A DNA stretch of 64,000 nucleotides from Epichloe hybrida. Its lineage: Eukaryota > Ascomycota > Sordariomycetes > Hypocreales > Clavicipitaceae. Made by a program: the position numbers and the translations under genes. Shown one piece after another: positions 11,095 to 22,759 of this stretch (the stretch's first letter is position 1; each line of letters opens with the position of its first letter). The DNA lies in assembly GCA_019022495.1 (NCBI GenBank), contig JAFEKR010000041.1, positions 124,001 through 188,000 of the forward strand, written 5' to 3'. The notes beneath the pieces were generated by a model. That model was not told the DNA's origin. It saw nothing but the letters and a program-made list of their open reading frames with translations, and made no database searches.

Positions 11095-12655
11095 GGTAGA
11101 GGTTTGGGGAGGTTTGGGGAGGTTTGAGGAGGTTTGAGGAGGGCTGCAAGTCACGATAGCTGGCGCAAGAGGATGAAGATGAAACAGCTATGTGCCGGGG
11201 GTGCTGCTGAACGGACGACGGTGTAAAGATGCAAGTCCTGACGAGGACTGTAGCTACAATACTTTGCTGGTCGACGCAAGCATGAGATCAGCTGGCACGG
11301 GGCACAGAGAGGAAAAAGGAAGATGAGAAAAGGAAATACGAGAGAGGGGAGGGTAAATGGAGGGAACGAAGAGCAATCGCTTTGTTGAGGCGTTTGTCTG
11401 TCTGGTCTGGTCCTGCTCAAATCAAACTGGGCTTGGCCTGGCCCGGTGGGGCTTCCCGGGCTTCCCGCAGCCGCCGCAGCGCCTACATGTACAGTGAGTG
11501 TACAGTGAGTGTACAGTGGGTGGACGCAGCGCCTCCGCAGCGCCGGAGCTGGCAGCAATTTAGCAATGGGGATGGAATTGGGTGGCACCGGATGGCGTCG
11601 GATGGCATCGAATGGCGTCGGATACATCACCCTTTCTGCTTCATCATTGCCCGTCACATGCTTCATTATTACCAACGCCAGCGTGCGTGCATGATGACTT
11701 CTGACCGATGCAGAATGCTCCATGTCGTGTGCAGAGCAACCTGGGTATCCTCGGCACGTGTACAGTTGTACAATTGTACAAGTTGTGCAGTGAGTGGGGT
11801 GTGCTCTGCATCGTTAGGCGAATTTTCGGGCGGAACAAGTACACCCCGCTGTACCCCGTGGAACACACTGTAATCCGTACTGCATCTCACTCGTTGCTGC
11901 ACGCACACCGACTGACTTCTGCAGTCACCGGTCCGTCGCCTGCAATGTGCAGCATGTGCAGCATGTGCAGCGTCCGCAAGATCCGCAGCGTCCGCAGCAT
12001 CCGCAGCATCCGTCCTGATGCATCGGGCACATCTCCTTATGTACAGTGCTGTACCGTGCTGTAGGGGTAATTCGAGTCAGACCCACAGGTCTTGTCAGGG
12101 GGGGGGGTGTACGATGACTAAGCCACAGGGCCGTCAGGTGATTAGGGTAGGTGGGTCGGGTACGAGAAGACCCCCTGCAGGGCACCGTGCCCCCTCTGAC
12201 AATATCCCCCACCATGTATTTCTTTCTAATGTAAATTATGAACGAATCAAGGCATCTGTTAATCCTAGCCCCTGTTACCTTTATTTCCCGTCTGATATCT
12301 GATTGGCTTGATTACCCCTGTTATGTACTGTAGATTTGTAAAATAATTGAGGGGTTTGTTGTATCAATCTTGTTACTTCCACGCGATTTTAACCCTCGAC
12401 ATCGAGTCTTAAAGAGCATATTGTGACACCGAGCGCTGCTATTCGGAGCTTTGCAACGCCAATGAGCAAGAAAACACAGCGCCGAATGGCAACGCTCTGT
12501 GACACCCCTCTACGGTCAAACGACCCGTCACGACGTCTACTCAGTATGACGATGAAACATCGCTCTTCCTCCATCGATCCTCCATCGAATATGCTACTGC
12601 AACCAATGTTCCCAGCCGTGTCCGCTCAGCCATTCATAACCGTGGCTATTCACAG
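11095..12655. other. Intergenic between INSIG and cyanase genes
   Basis: No gene is supported; the longest frames (up to about 190 codons, both strands) are mutually overlapping and of low complexity. Visible content: GAGGTTTGGG repeats just upstream of INSIG, a TACATGTA and threefold TGTACAGTGAG-type repeat at about 11484-11520, a GATGGCGTCG-type repeat near 11590-11620, a TGCAGCA/CCGCAGCATC mini-repeat at about 11945-12010, and a G run near 12100. The 12.2-12.66 kb portion is more AT-rich and may be old transposon debris, but nothing identifies it. Confidence 0.55.
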
Positions 12656-13341
12656 CTAGAACCGAGCAAACGGCAGCCTGTCATGTGAAGAAGGCAATTC
12701 ATGTCAGTAACACACATCATTCGGACCACCCGAAGAAGAAGAAGAAGAAGAGGAGGAGGAAGAAGTGGCCCTGTGAAACGTACCATTTCCCCTTCAATGT
12801 AATCACAGCCCACGTGGCCCCCGTCTCATCCACTTCCTTGTCCACATCCGTCTTGAAGCAAACACCGCTCATGATGCCGTCGCCAAACTTCTCATTCATC
12901 ACCGCCTTGTACGCGTATCCGTAGTTCTGGACAACTTCGTAGAGTCGGTAAATCAGCGGTTCGGTCGGCGGCATAGGCACCGAGGTTCCCCTGTTCGGAA
13001 ACCCCGTCATCTGTTCGCCCAGTTGGCGGGCATCGACGCCCAGAAGAGAACTGAGCTTCTCGACATCTTCGGGTGAGGCGCGGGCCTGGCCGTAGAACAG
13101 GGCGGCGCACGCGACTTCACTGCGGCCGAGGTGCGTTGCGATTTCGGCAAAGGTGAGGCTTTTGGCTGTTTTGGCTTGGAAGAGGAGGGTGCTGAATATG
13201 GGGAGGTTGGTTTCTACGCCCGTCTGTTCATGGAAAGAGGTAGGCTTGGTGAGCAATGGTGAAGGGTGAACATGATGGTTTCGTGGGGAGGCGACCTACG
13301 CCGATGGCAGCGAGATCCTGCTGCGCTTGTGGTTCAGACAT
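12656..13341 (-). CDS. Cyanate hydratase (cyanase)
   Basis: Three exons (13341-13300, 13223-12784, 12677-12656) encode 167 aa, the usual length for fungal cyanase. Introns are 76 bp (GTAGGT...AACAG) and 106 bp (GTACGT...GACAG); the second restores the terminal LPFARF, equivalent to the family's LPYKRF end. The N-terminal helix-turn-helix-like domain ([20 protein letters not shown]) is followed by the catalytic domain with [11 protein letters not shown] (catalytic Arg and Glu) and GDGIMSG (catalytic Ser). Cyanase is a decamer that converts cyanate and bicarbonate to CO2 and carbamate, which decays to ammonia, giving detoxification and a nitrogen source. The last intron carries a GAA/GGA-rich stretch. 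The gene is divergent from the GH47 gene, with 287 bp between start codons. Confidence 0.94.
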
Positions 13342-13628
13342 GATATGATGATGGTTTGTTTGAGCAATATAATGGCCACAGAGGAAGGAGGGGACATTCT
13401 GAGATAAGGCGGGGGCGGGGGGGCGGGTACGTTGAAGTACGCAGGAAGCAGGAGGTAAATTAGATTCCGACCGATATTATTAAGATCGGGCCAAAAGAGT
13501 ACGCCCTGCCCTCCGACTTCCGAATTCCTCTGCCCTCTCTCGACACCTCCGACCGGCGACCACCACCACCTACGTTCCTTTTTCTTGTCCAACCCGTGGT
13601 TCAGACGCCTGGAAATGCCATTGCCATC
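13342..13628. promoter_or_regulatory. Shared intergenic promoter, cyanase / GH47 mannosidase
   Basis: The start codons of two divergent genes are 287 bp apart, so both promoters must lie here or overlap. The cyanase-proximal part has a GC-box-like GGCGGGGGCGGGG run near 13407-13427. The GH47-proximal part is CT/CCACC-rich, as is common for fungal leaders. I see no clear TATA box. Co-regulation is an inference from geometry only. Confidence 0.5.
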
Positions 13629-15566
<1,938 letters not shown>

Positions 15567-16109
15567 ACAGTAATTCAAAGCGGGGAGGGGCAAAAAGCCA
15601 CGATAGAGCGTGGATAGTTGCTGGGATCGAGATTGGGGACATGATGATGGTATACATGGACTGTACAATGTGGGGAAATGAGCTAAGATTGGCATTACAC
15701 GGCAATCAACACGTAGGTAATCAATCTAGTCTTTAATAACGAGGGCTCCGTGGCCACATTCAACAATCTATCGGTTTTGTCTAGCAAGTCTACAAACGCC
15801 TCTCACGTCTTTTCTGTCTAGGAATCGCGTTCTCATCACGACGTCTTTTTTGTTTCTTCGTTTCATTCTAGGAAAACTTGGTTATTGACACGTCTTGACA
15901 AAGCAGTCGAACACCACCCACATACCATGTCTCTTTCTTTCATTTGTCAGGCGTCCGAGAATGTCTCACTCGGTCAACTCTCAAAACCTTCCCTATTCAA
16001 TAATGTCAACTCACTTCATTTTAACTTCACCTCGACAAGTCGTGCATGAAAAGACAGCCACTACTTACAGCACTGTTCCAAGGAATAGCAGCAACAAACG
16101 GAGGCAAGA
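15567..16109. other. Convergent 3' intergenic
   Basis: This region lies between the GH47 stop (+) and the stop of the 16110-17589 gene (-). It is expected to hold two 3' UTRs. No open frame of note, repeat or RNA gene is seen. Confidence 0.6.
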
Positions 16110-17589
16110 CTAGTCAGGCAGTCTCACTGCATAGAACCACCCCTCATCGGTGACATACCACCTGCAATCGCCCATGTGATCAATAGTAAAACGGTTGCGC
16201 TGAGTCCAGTTCCCGTCAACCTCGCGCACGTAGTAAAAACGAGAGGGGTCATCATCCGCGGGCTTAAAGTCCTGCGGCTCAAAGAGGCGGTTGTTGTAGG
16301 CGAACTCTACCTGACGAAGGGTCTCTTCGTGAGGGGTCTTGCCCAGGCCTGAAACATCGGGCACGCTGGAGGAGGTGGCATTACCTGGTATCATGGGGAT
16401 GGGTGCCCCCGCGGGCATTCCCATGGGCATGCCGGGCCCGGGGACGGCGGCAGCGGCCATCATGGGAGTCGTGGCCATCATGGGCTGCTGCTGATTGGAG
16501 AAGCCGTGGCCAGCGGGTATGTAGGCTTGGCCGTTGAGCATGACGGGCTGAGAGGCTGCCATGGGCACGTACGACGAGGGCTGGGGGATGCCGTAGGCGT
16601 TTTGTACGGGGATGGGGACGGCTCCAACGGCCGGTTGCTATGAATCATGTCAGTGAGTTTCGTGATGCGGCGAGGCTTCAATTCAAAGCAGGGAAACGTA
16701 TCGTCTGATGAACTGATCGTTCCTCAGATCTGACGTCTAGTGCGTAGCAGACACAGCACAGATGGAAGTGGTCATCTCGTCTGAAGACTGCTCATCAGAT
16801 GAAAGTCACACAGACAGTCAAAAGCAACGTGCTTTGAAAAACAATCATTGATAAAGGCAAGGAAAGTAAAAGTAAACTTGCATAGTACGCCGCAAACACA
16901 GGTGAAGCCGTCGTCGTCGTCATCAGTGGCGCCGCACAAACAGCAGCAGCAGCGGCAGCAGCGGCAGTAGGAACAAAAGGAAAAGAAACACCAACTTGAT
17001 AATGGCCATCAAACCGCGGCACATAAACATGCGGGATCGGTCCAAACGTGGTATCCGGCACAGGAGGCTGGAAATTCACCCCCGTGGGAGGAGGCGCGCA
17101 GTTCTGATAGTCGCCCATGTTGTTCTGGTGATGGCCAATGTAGGACACGCCTGGATGACCAAAGTGCTGCTGCTGCTGCTGGATGTTGACGAGGGGATAC
17201 TGGAAGTGGTGCTGAGGAGGAACAGGAGGAACAGGAGGAACAGCACCGGGGGTGGTGGTGTGTGTAAAGGCAGGCTGGCAGTTGACACTGCGAGTTGGGT
17301 CGGCAGCTGTATACCACTGGCCCGAGGGGGGACGGTTCAGGTAGGGCAGACCACAGCCGACTTGCGGGTGAGAATCAGGCTGCGTGTTGTGCTGCGAATT
17401 GTGCTGCGTGTTGTTGTTGATGTTCTCGGTCGGTGGTGGTGGTGGTGGTGTGGGAGGAAGAGTGGGAGGAGGGCCCTTTCCCGACTTGTCACAGTCAAAG
17501 TGGACTTGACGAGCAGGAATCGTGTCCGTCGACTTGGGCCGTGGCGGTCTGAGGCTGGGAGATTTGAGATCCGAACCTGCCTTGGGCAT
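16110..17589 (-). CDS. Proline/glutamine-rich protein with conserved C-terminal domain, function unknown
   Basis: Two exons (17589-16882, 16637-16110) give 411 aa. The N-terminal two thirds is disordered: Pro runs, Asn/Gln/His-rich stretches, then an Ala run and Met/Pro/Gly repeats. The last ~75 residues form a compact conserved-looking domain rich in aromatics (FYYVREVDGNWTQRNRF, GDCRWYVTDEGWFYAVRL). Keeping the frame requires a GC-AG intron of 244 bp with donor GCAAGT at 16881-16876 and acceptor ATAG; a GT donor one base further on would break the frame. I do not recognise the family; the layout resembles uncharacterised hypocrealean proteins. A further upstream exon may exist at 17934-18050. 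Confidence 0.72.
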
Positions 17590-18766
17590 GGCTGATTTTT
17601 GTGTGCGTGAACAAGATGCGAGTCATTGGCACAGGAAGAAGCGTGCTAATGACGACGAGAATGGGGTTCGCCAACGATGCAGGATGCAGATGATGGGGGA
17701 GCGGGAATAAAAGGGAGAGGCAAAACCCGACTCGGAACCTCGAGAAAAAGAAGATGACAAGACGAAAGAGAGCAAGCAGCACTCAAAGTGGGCGAGTAAA
17801 CAACAAGACAGAGTGGGAGGAGTGGGATGGCAGATGGCAGATGGCAGATTCACAGCTCACCTGGAGCTCACTTTTCCAATTTTTCGGCACCAAAACGGCA
17901 TGAACAAGAGAAACCGACTGTGACGCGACTTACCACGGGTTGCAGAGACCAGGCAGTCCCGTCGTGCACCCAGACTGACTGCTCGGGCATGCTGTCGAGG
18001 GGATCTTCTTCGTATTGCGTCCAGGTCCAAGGAAAGCAAGAAAGACACATGATATCGCGGCAGTACAGCTAGCTCTCGTAGCTAGCTCTGGTCTGGCATT
18101 GATTATGCTATTATGCCTTGGCATGCGGCGGCGACGAGAGGGAAAGTACAGGCTCGAGGGAGGATCGATGGGAACCTGTCCTCGTTTGACTCGGTCTCGG
18201 TCTGCCAGCTGCGCGCGCTTCAGGCTTGCATCGTGAACCCTGCGAATATCAATCGACTCACAGCATTCATGTCCTTATCGACAGCTGTATTGGCCCCACG
18301 TGGCATCTCACGTTTGTTCGGCAGCCAGTTGCAGTTGCGCCAGTGGGAATGATCCAAACACGTGAATTGTAGACCAGATGCCCAGATGCCCAGATGCCTC
18401 TTCTTCCTGTATGGTCTAACGCTCGCTGGGTACCAGTTGTGATAATGTATACTGAGTTCATTGTGACGAGACAGACCCATCCATGAGAAATGCCACCCAT
18501 AAAGAGACACGCCCCGCCGAGGCTGCTTCGTCGGCTTGTACAAGGGGCTGCTTCGGTTGCCGCCGCCGTGTCCGTACATGTCTTCTTTTAATGTCCCTCT
18601 TTTTCTTCTGGCCAATCTCTCCATCCTCCCCCCCCGCCCTTGCGCTTTGACTCACATCTCTGCGAGGCCGTAGTTCATTTTAGATTAGAAAGATATTGCT
18701 TCAAGTGGAAAATTTCCATGTGCTAGAAAACGAAACTGTCGTCGTGTCGTGCCAACGAGGCATAAA
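17590..18766. other. Intergenic upstream of the Pro/Gln-rich gene
   Basis: Apart from a coding-looking stretch at 17934-18050 (entered separately), this region shows only short overlapping frames. A GGCAGATG triplication lies near 17826-17850. It is likely leader or promoter of the 16110-17589 gene and the 3' flank of TIM23. Confidence 0.5.
17934..18050 (-). other. Candidate 5' coding exon (39 codons)
   Basis: An ATG at 18050 opens a 39-codon frame that looks genuinely coding (WTWTQYEEDPLD, SVWVHDGTAWSLQP) and ends at a perfect GTAAGT donor. Its Trp/Asp-rich style resembles the C-terminal domain of the downstream gene. Joining it in frame to 17589-16882 would need an AAG acceptor just inside the proposed start (after the third codon, CCCAAG), which is plausible because AAG acceptors occur in other genes here. 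Alternatively it is a separate small gene. Confidence 0.35.
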
Positions 18767-19541
18767 TCACAGGTTCTCAATGGGCGCTGCGGGTTCGGGA
18801 ATAGGGAAAAACGACCGTCGCACAATCTACCAACCAACAGTAAGCCATGAGGTCAAACGAGGTCAATGCCATTCGAAGTGGTCAACTCACAGCCCAGACT
18901 CCGGCAACGGAGCCAACAACACCACCAGAAATCATCATAGAGCGGGCACCACGCGTGCTCTTGAACACCATGCCGCTAAGCACACCCGCAATAACCGTGT
19001 TGGCCGCATCGTGCTTGCCACGTGCAATTCCAATCAACGAGTTGACACAGTTGTACACGATGGCGACGACACCAGCCGAATTTCCGAGGAATGGTCCTCT
19101 CCGGGTCATGCCGTTGAGGATGGCGTTCATTCGCAGCTTGGGTGGCTGACCAACAGACTTTTGAAGGCCATCCTTCAGGCCCCAGACACCTCCTAGCGAC
19201 AGAGCTGTCAAGTATGTGATGCCGGTGCCGTAGCAAAGATCGTCGGTAAAGCCTCGCGACGGCAGGACCGACTGGCCGCCAGGGAGTTCGGACAGAGCAG
19301 AGTCTTCGAGAGTCAAGTACTCGAGGGTGTCCTTGTTGAGACCGGCGAGAGGGTGCAACTGTGAGGGATCGGCAAAGGACGAATTTTGAAGAAAAGACTC
19401 CACGCCTTGTCCCTGTGAGGGATCAAAGTTGGCCGACGACGATGGTGAAGGCGTCGGCGCATCGAAGGTGTGTGTCTGGTCCTGGCGTTGCTCGTGGCGT
19501 GGCTTGTTGCCACCAGTGAAGGCATTCCACAGCGAGGACAT
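18767..19541 (-). CDS. Mitochondrial import inner membrane translocase subunit Tim23
   Basis: Two exons (19541-18891, 18826-18767) with a 64-bp intron (GTGAGT...TGGTAG) encode 236 aa, the normal length for fungal Tim23. The N-terminal ~85 residues are the polar intermembrane-space receptor part. From GITYLTALSLGG onward there are four hydrophobic segments with Gly-rich packing (GVWGLKDG, NSAGVVAIVYNCVNSLIG, HDAANTVIAGVLSGMVFKSTRG, ISGGVVGSVAGVWAIV), the Tim17/22/23 domain. Exon 2 adds a short basic tail. I chose the start at MSSLWNAF; an open extension upstream lies in the leader. Tim23 forms the voltage-gated channel of the presequence translocase. Confidence 0.93.
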
Positions 19542-21244
19542 TATGATTGGACTCCCGACTATTTTGTCGCGTAGTTGGAGAGTTCGGGAATATCGAAAAT
19601 GGGCGAGGGACGGGTGGGCAAGGAGAAGACGCACCCAATGAGCCGAAAATTGGACTTTCCCTTGGATGACTGGCACGTTTCCAAAAATTTCTCTGCGGCA
19701 AGTCGAGGGCTCCCCGATCAGCTGGTCCCTGCACTAGCGCGATCACGCTGGTCACGTGCCCCTGCCTGGCAGAAAGAAACCCGCAACTCTAGCCGCCACA
19801 ACGAAGAACCACAACGAAACCATTTATTTCATGGAAGGGTGCAGAGGATTCTCATGTTGGAGTGCCATTATTAGCCATTCAGAGTTCAGTGGCAATGAAT
19901 TCAGGACCAACCCGGTATATTAGCGCGAAGCTGCCCTCGAGCTGTTGGCACTGCGGATCTCTTTCGCCAAGCATGAGTCGGCCACGAGATCATCGTGAAA
20001 AAAAAAGGTCACAACTGAGCTGGGCCGCCAACCGGCGTGTTGGAACAGGATTGTGCGCGACTGAACGCGATGCGTAGCTCTTCATGTGAGCCCTCCTACG
20101 GTTTACTTCTTACCCGAGGGTTGTTCAAATCAAGAATTCCCTCTCGATGATATGTCGCAACCACCCCAACACGAACATCAACAAGATCGTAAGTACGTGA
20201 TAGGTAGGCGGTTACTTCACTTTGGGAGACCGGGAACGGCCAAAGCACCCACTGAGGAGGATGTCTAGCAGCAAGTCGCCGTAGCGAAGTCTTCCATAAT
20301 GAAATTAAGTATTAACATGACGGTTAATAGTTTAATCCCAACTGATGATGTAGATAGAAAGAAGGGAAAAGGAAAAGATTGCTATGGGCAGGCACCCTTT
20401 ATATACCGACAAGAAAAAAAAGAATTTGTGGGGGCGGAAAGTGGGTCTTATGCGGTCTCTTCAAGTGGGTTCAGCTTCGCCATGCAATTAGACGTGCAGC
20501 TGGTATCACAGCTTCCAGTCCCATTACGTCGCCTGCTCGCCTCGGAAATAGAGAAGACTCAAGTTGAAGCATACTCTGGCAAGTTGTCTTGCTTCTTCAA
20601 ACTGACCGTATATACACACGAGCATACCTTTTCCAGTTTATCCTGCTCCCTGAGTTTATGTATGGGGCCGGACGGAGTTATTTTTCACCCAACCAGCCAG
20701 GAAACAATCCAACGAAAGCTTGACAACCTGCTATCCTGCGGATCGACCGTCCGAACACGATGTAAGCCTCTCCAGAAGTACAAGTATACAGGAAGTCGGT
20801 TGAAATATTCGAGAGAAATTGATACCAAGAAGGGAGGCGATATTCAAGGGCGGCTTCTTTTAAGAGTATAGGGTACCACAGCAGACCTGATAAAAATCGA
20901 TACCACGGAGTCTGTTGTGGTAATCCTATTGATGGTACAATTTGCCGGAAATGGGGCGTAAAAATCTGTGTATTGTGCATACTTGAAGGCAATAACCACT
21001 TGACAAGATGAGTGTTCTCAAGATGGGTGTTCTAGTCCAGCGTGTTGACAATCACTTGTTGATGAAGTCGCGGGCCTTTAACAAGTTACGACCGCCTCCA
21101 AGCCCATTGTCCACAGTCAGCCAGAGTTACCCCGCCAACCCCTCGAGACTCGTGGATTATTTGCCAGCTGTGCGCCGCTGACAGCAGGTTGGGCAGCGGG
21201 CACCCAATAGGAGGAGCGAGTCTGGGGAGCATTCGAAGGCTGTG
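19542..21244. other. Gene-poor region left of the MITE
   Basis: The longest frame (20299-20871 +, about 190 codons) has no domain I recognise and sits in AT-rich sequence without splice signals, so I do not call it. A 13-bp near-perfect hairpin (20874-20886 with 20910-20922) is present. No RNA gene is seen. Confidence 0.5.
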
Positions 21245-21253
21245 GGCACAGCC
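21245..21253. repeat. Left 9-bp target-site duplication (GGCACAGCC)
   Basis: This is identical to 21639-21647 on the other side of the MITE. The repeat abuts the terminal inverted repeat exactly. Confidence 0.85.
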
Positions 21254-21638
21254 GGGCAACTAAACGCGCATCAGTCAAAAGTAAATGCGCATCCGCCGTT
21301 AGTCCGAATCCAGAAGAACAACCCACCCACACGTTTTCAGTGTGGCGGATGTTCATGATTCTTCACACCTACGTCTGAAGTTAATTATGATGCTTGTGAT
21401 AAGTGTGTTTTCTATTAAATTGAAGCTATCGCGGGTGCCCTGCTGGCGGATTGTAGGGAATAAATTGCATTTGATAAGGCTCCTCTTCAGGGGGATTATT
21501 AGGGAAGAATTGACTTGGCGTTGGTGTGAAGAATCATGAACATCCGCCACACTGAAAACGTGTGGGTGGGTTGTTCTTCTGGATTCGGACTAACGGCGGA
21601 TGCGCATTTACTTTTGACGGATGCGCGTTTAGTTGCCC
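21254..21638. mobile_element. MITE with 116-bp terminal inverted repeats and 9-bp TSD (MULE-like)
   Basis: Left arm 21254-21369 and right arm 21523-21638 are inverted copies, 116 bp each. They begin and end GGGCAACTAAACGCGCATC and its complement, with only one mismatch noticed by eye. A 153-bp unique centre separates them. The 9-mer GGCACAGCC occurs exactly at both outer borders (21245-21253, 21639-21647). A 9-bp duplication plus long TIRs starting GG is typical of Mutator-like elements. There is no transposase, so this is a non-autonomous MITE. Near-identity of the arms argues for recent insertion, and it shows no obvious RIP. Confidence 0.9.
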
Positions 21639-21647
21639 GGCACAGCC
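21639..21647. repeat. Right 9-bp target-site duplication (GGCACAGCC)
   Basis: This is identical to 21245-21253. Together they mark the insertion site of the 385-bp element. Confidence 0.85.
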
Positions 21648-22759
21648 GCGTGGCTGCACACCCTCTTGCCTGCTGAAGACTGCTGAAGACTGCTGAAGAC
21701 TGCGACTGCATTGCGACTGCAAATCAGATGCATGCGAGCGTGCCTGATATTAAAATATTAAAAGCCCAGTACTCCGCGACTTCCACCTCGCCCGAGCCAT
21801 TTCCTTGTGCATCAAGACGGCCCATGACTGTCTCATCTTGCTTACCTTCAACACCGAGCCCACCCTTTGCATCTGTCATCATTCAGCCTGCTACTTCGTG
21901 ATACTCCACGGAGTACTCCGGAGTCCGCACAGGAAAGAGTCTCTCTTTCGAGACATTGGCTTCCTTGCCATACCAACCACGGCTGAATGATAGCATTTAC
22001 CAGTACTTCCACACCCAAATCTGACGAAATCGGCAACGGCCCATTCCTCCCGCTCGAGCGGCGCATACCAGTGCTGGGCTGGGCGGCTGAGACAAACAAA
22101 GGTGCCTAGTCTAACCCGTACTCCGTAGCGTCAACCCGTCGGCTCCAGTCTTTACAATACTTGTTTTCCCTGGATATCGGCGTCAGAAGGCCGAAGACAG
22201 CATAGCACAAACCAGCCCTTGTCGGCTGTTTCATCTACGAAGACGGAAGACGGCGGTGCGACTTGATATCCGGTCACTGCTTGCGTTGACAGGCATAGAT
22301 CGTGGAAGACCAGGGTTTCTTTCGTTTCACACACATACTCGCCCTCTTCTCTCCCTGACATTCGAGTCGCATGCGGGGGCTTCATCAGAGACATTGAATG
22401 ATTTAATAGCACGCAACTGTCCCAAGCCGGCGGGACTATGAAGCAGATCTTCGCCCCATATTTGGCCAAGTTCAAGCGTGTTTCCTCCTCAATCGCAGCT
22501 GAAGAAACAAATTCATTCCACTTCGACGCCGTTATATCCGCCAGCTACTCCGTACTTCCTCAACCTTTCTCATGCCAAACTCAACTTGCGTGTTTCTTCA
22601 CTCTCTTGCTGCATGGTATTAATGCCAGAGCTGTATAATATTCAGCACTGATTTAAGCCTAAACCGAGCTTTGCCGAACCCCGAAATTCCAAATTCGACG
22701 ACCGGGGGTCACGACATCAACTAATCTAACAGTCCCACTCAGGACGCCTCATCAAAACC
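21648..22759. other. Upstream region of the coiled-coil gene
   Basis: There is no supported gene. It contains a GACTGCTGAA triplication near 21675-21700 and two exact TACTCCGTA words (22119-22127, 22546-22554). It is probably the promoter and leader of the gene starting at 22760. Confidence 0.5.

Noticed and set aside
11382..12064. Overlapping plus-strand frames upstream of INSIG
   Set aside because: They encode repeat-derived Cys/Met/Ser/Arg strings from mini-repeats; no coding signature.
20299..20871. 190-codon plus-strand frame
   Set aside because: No recognised domain, poor start context and no splice context; kept only as a note.
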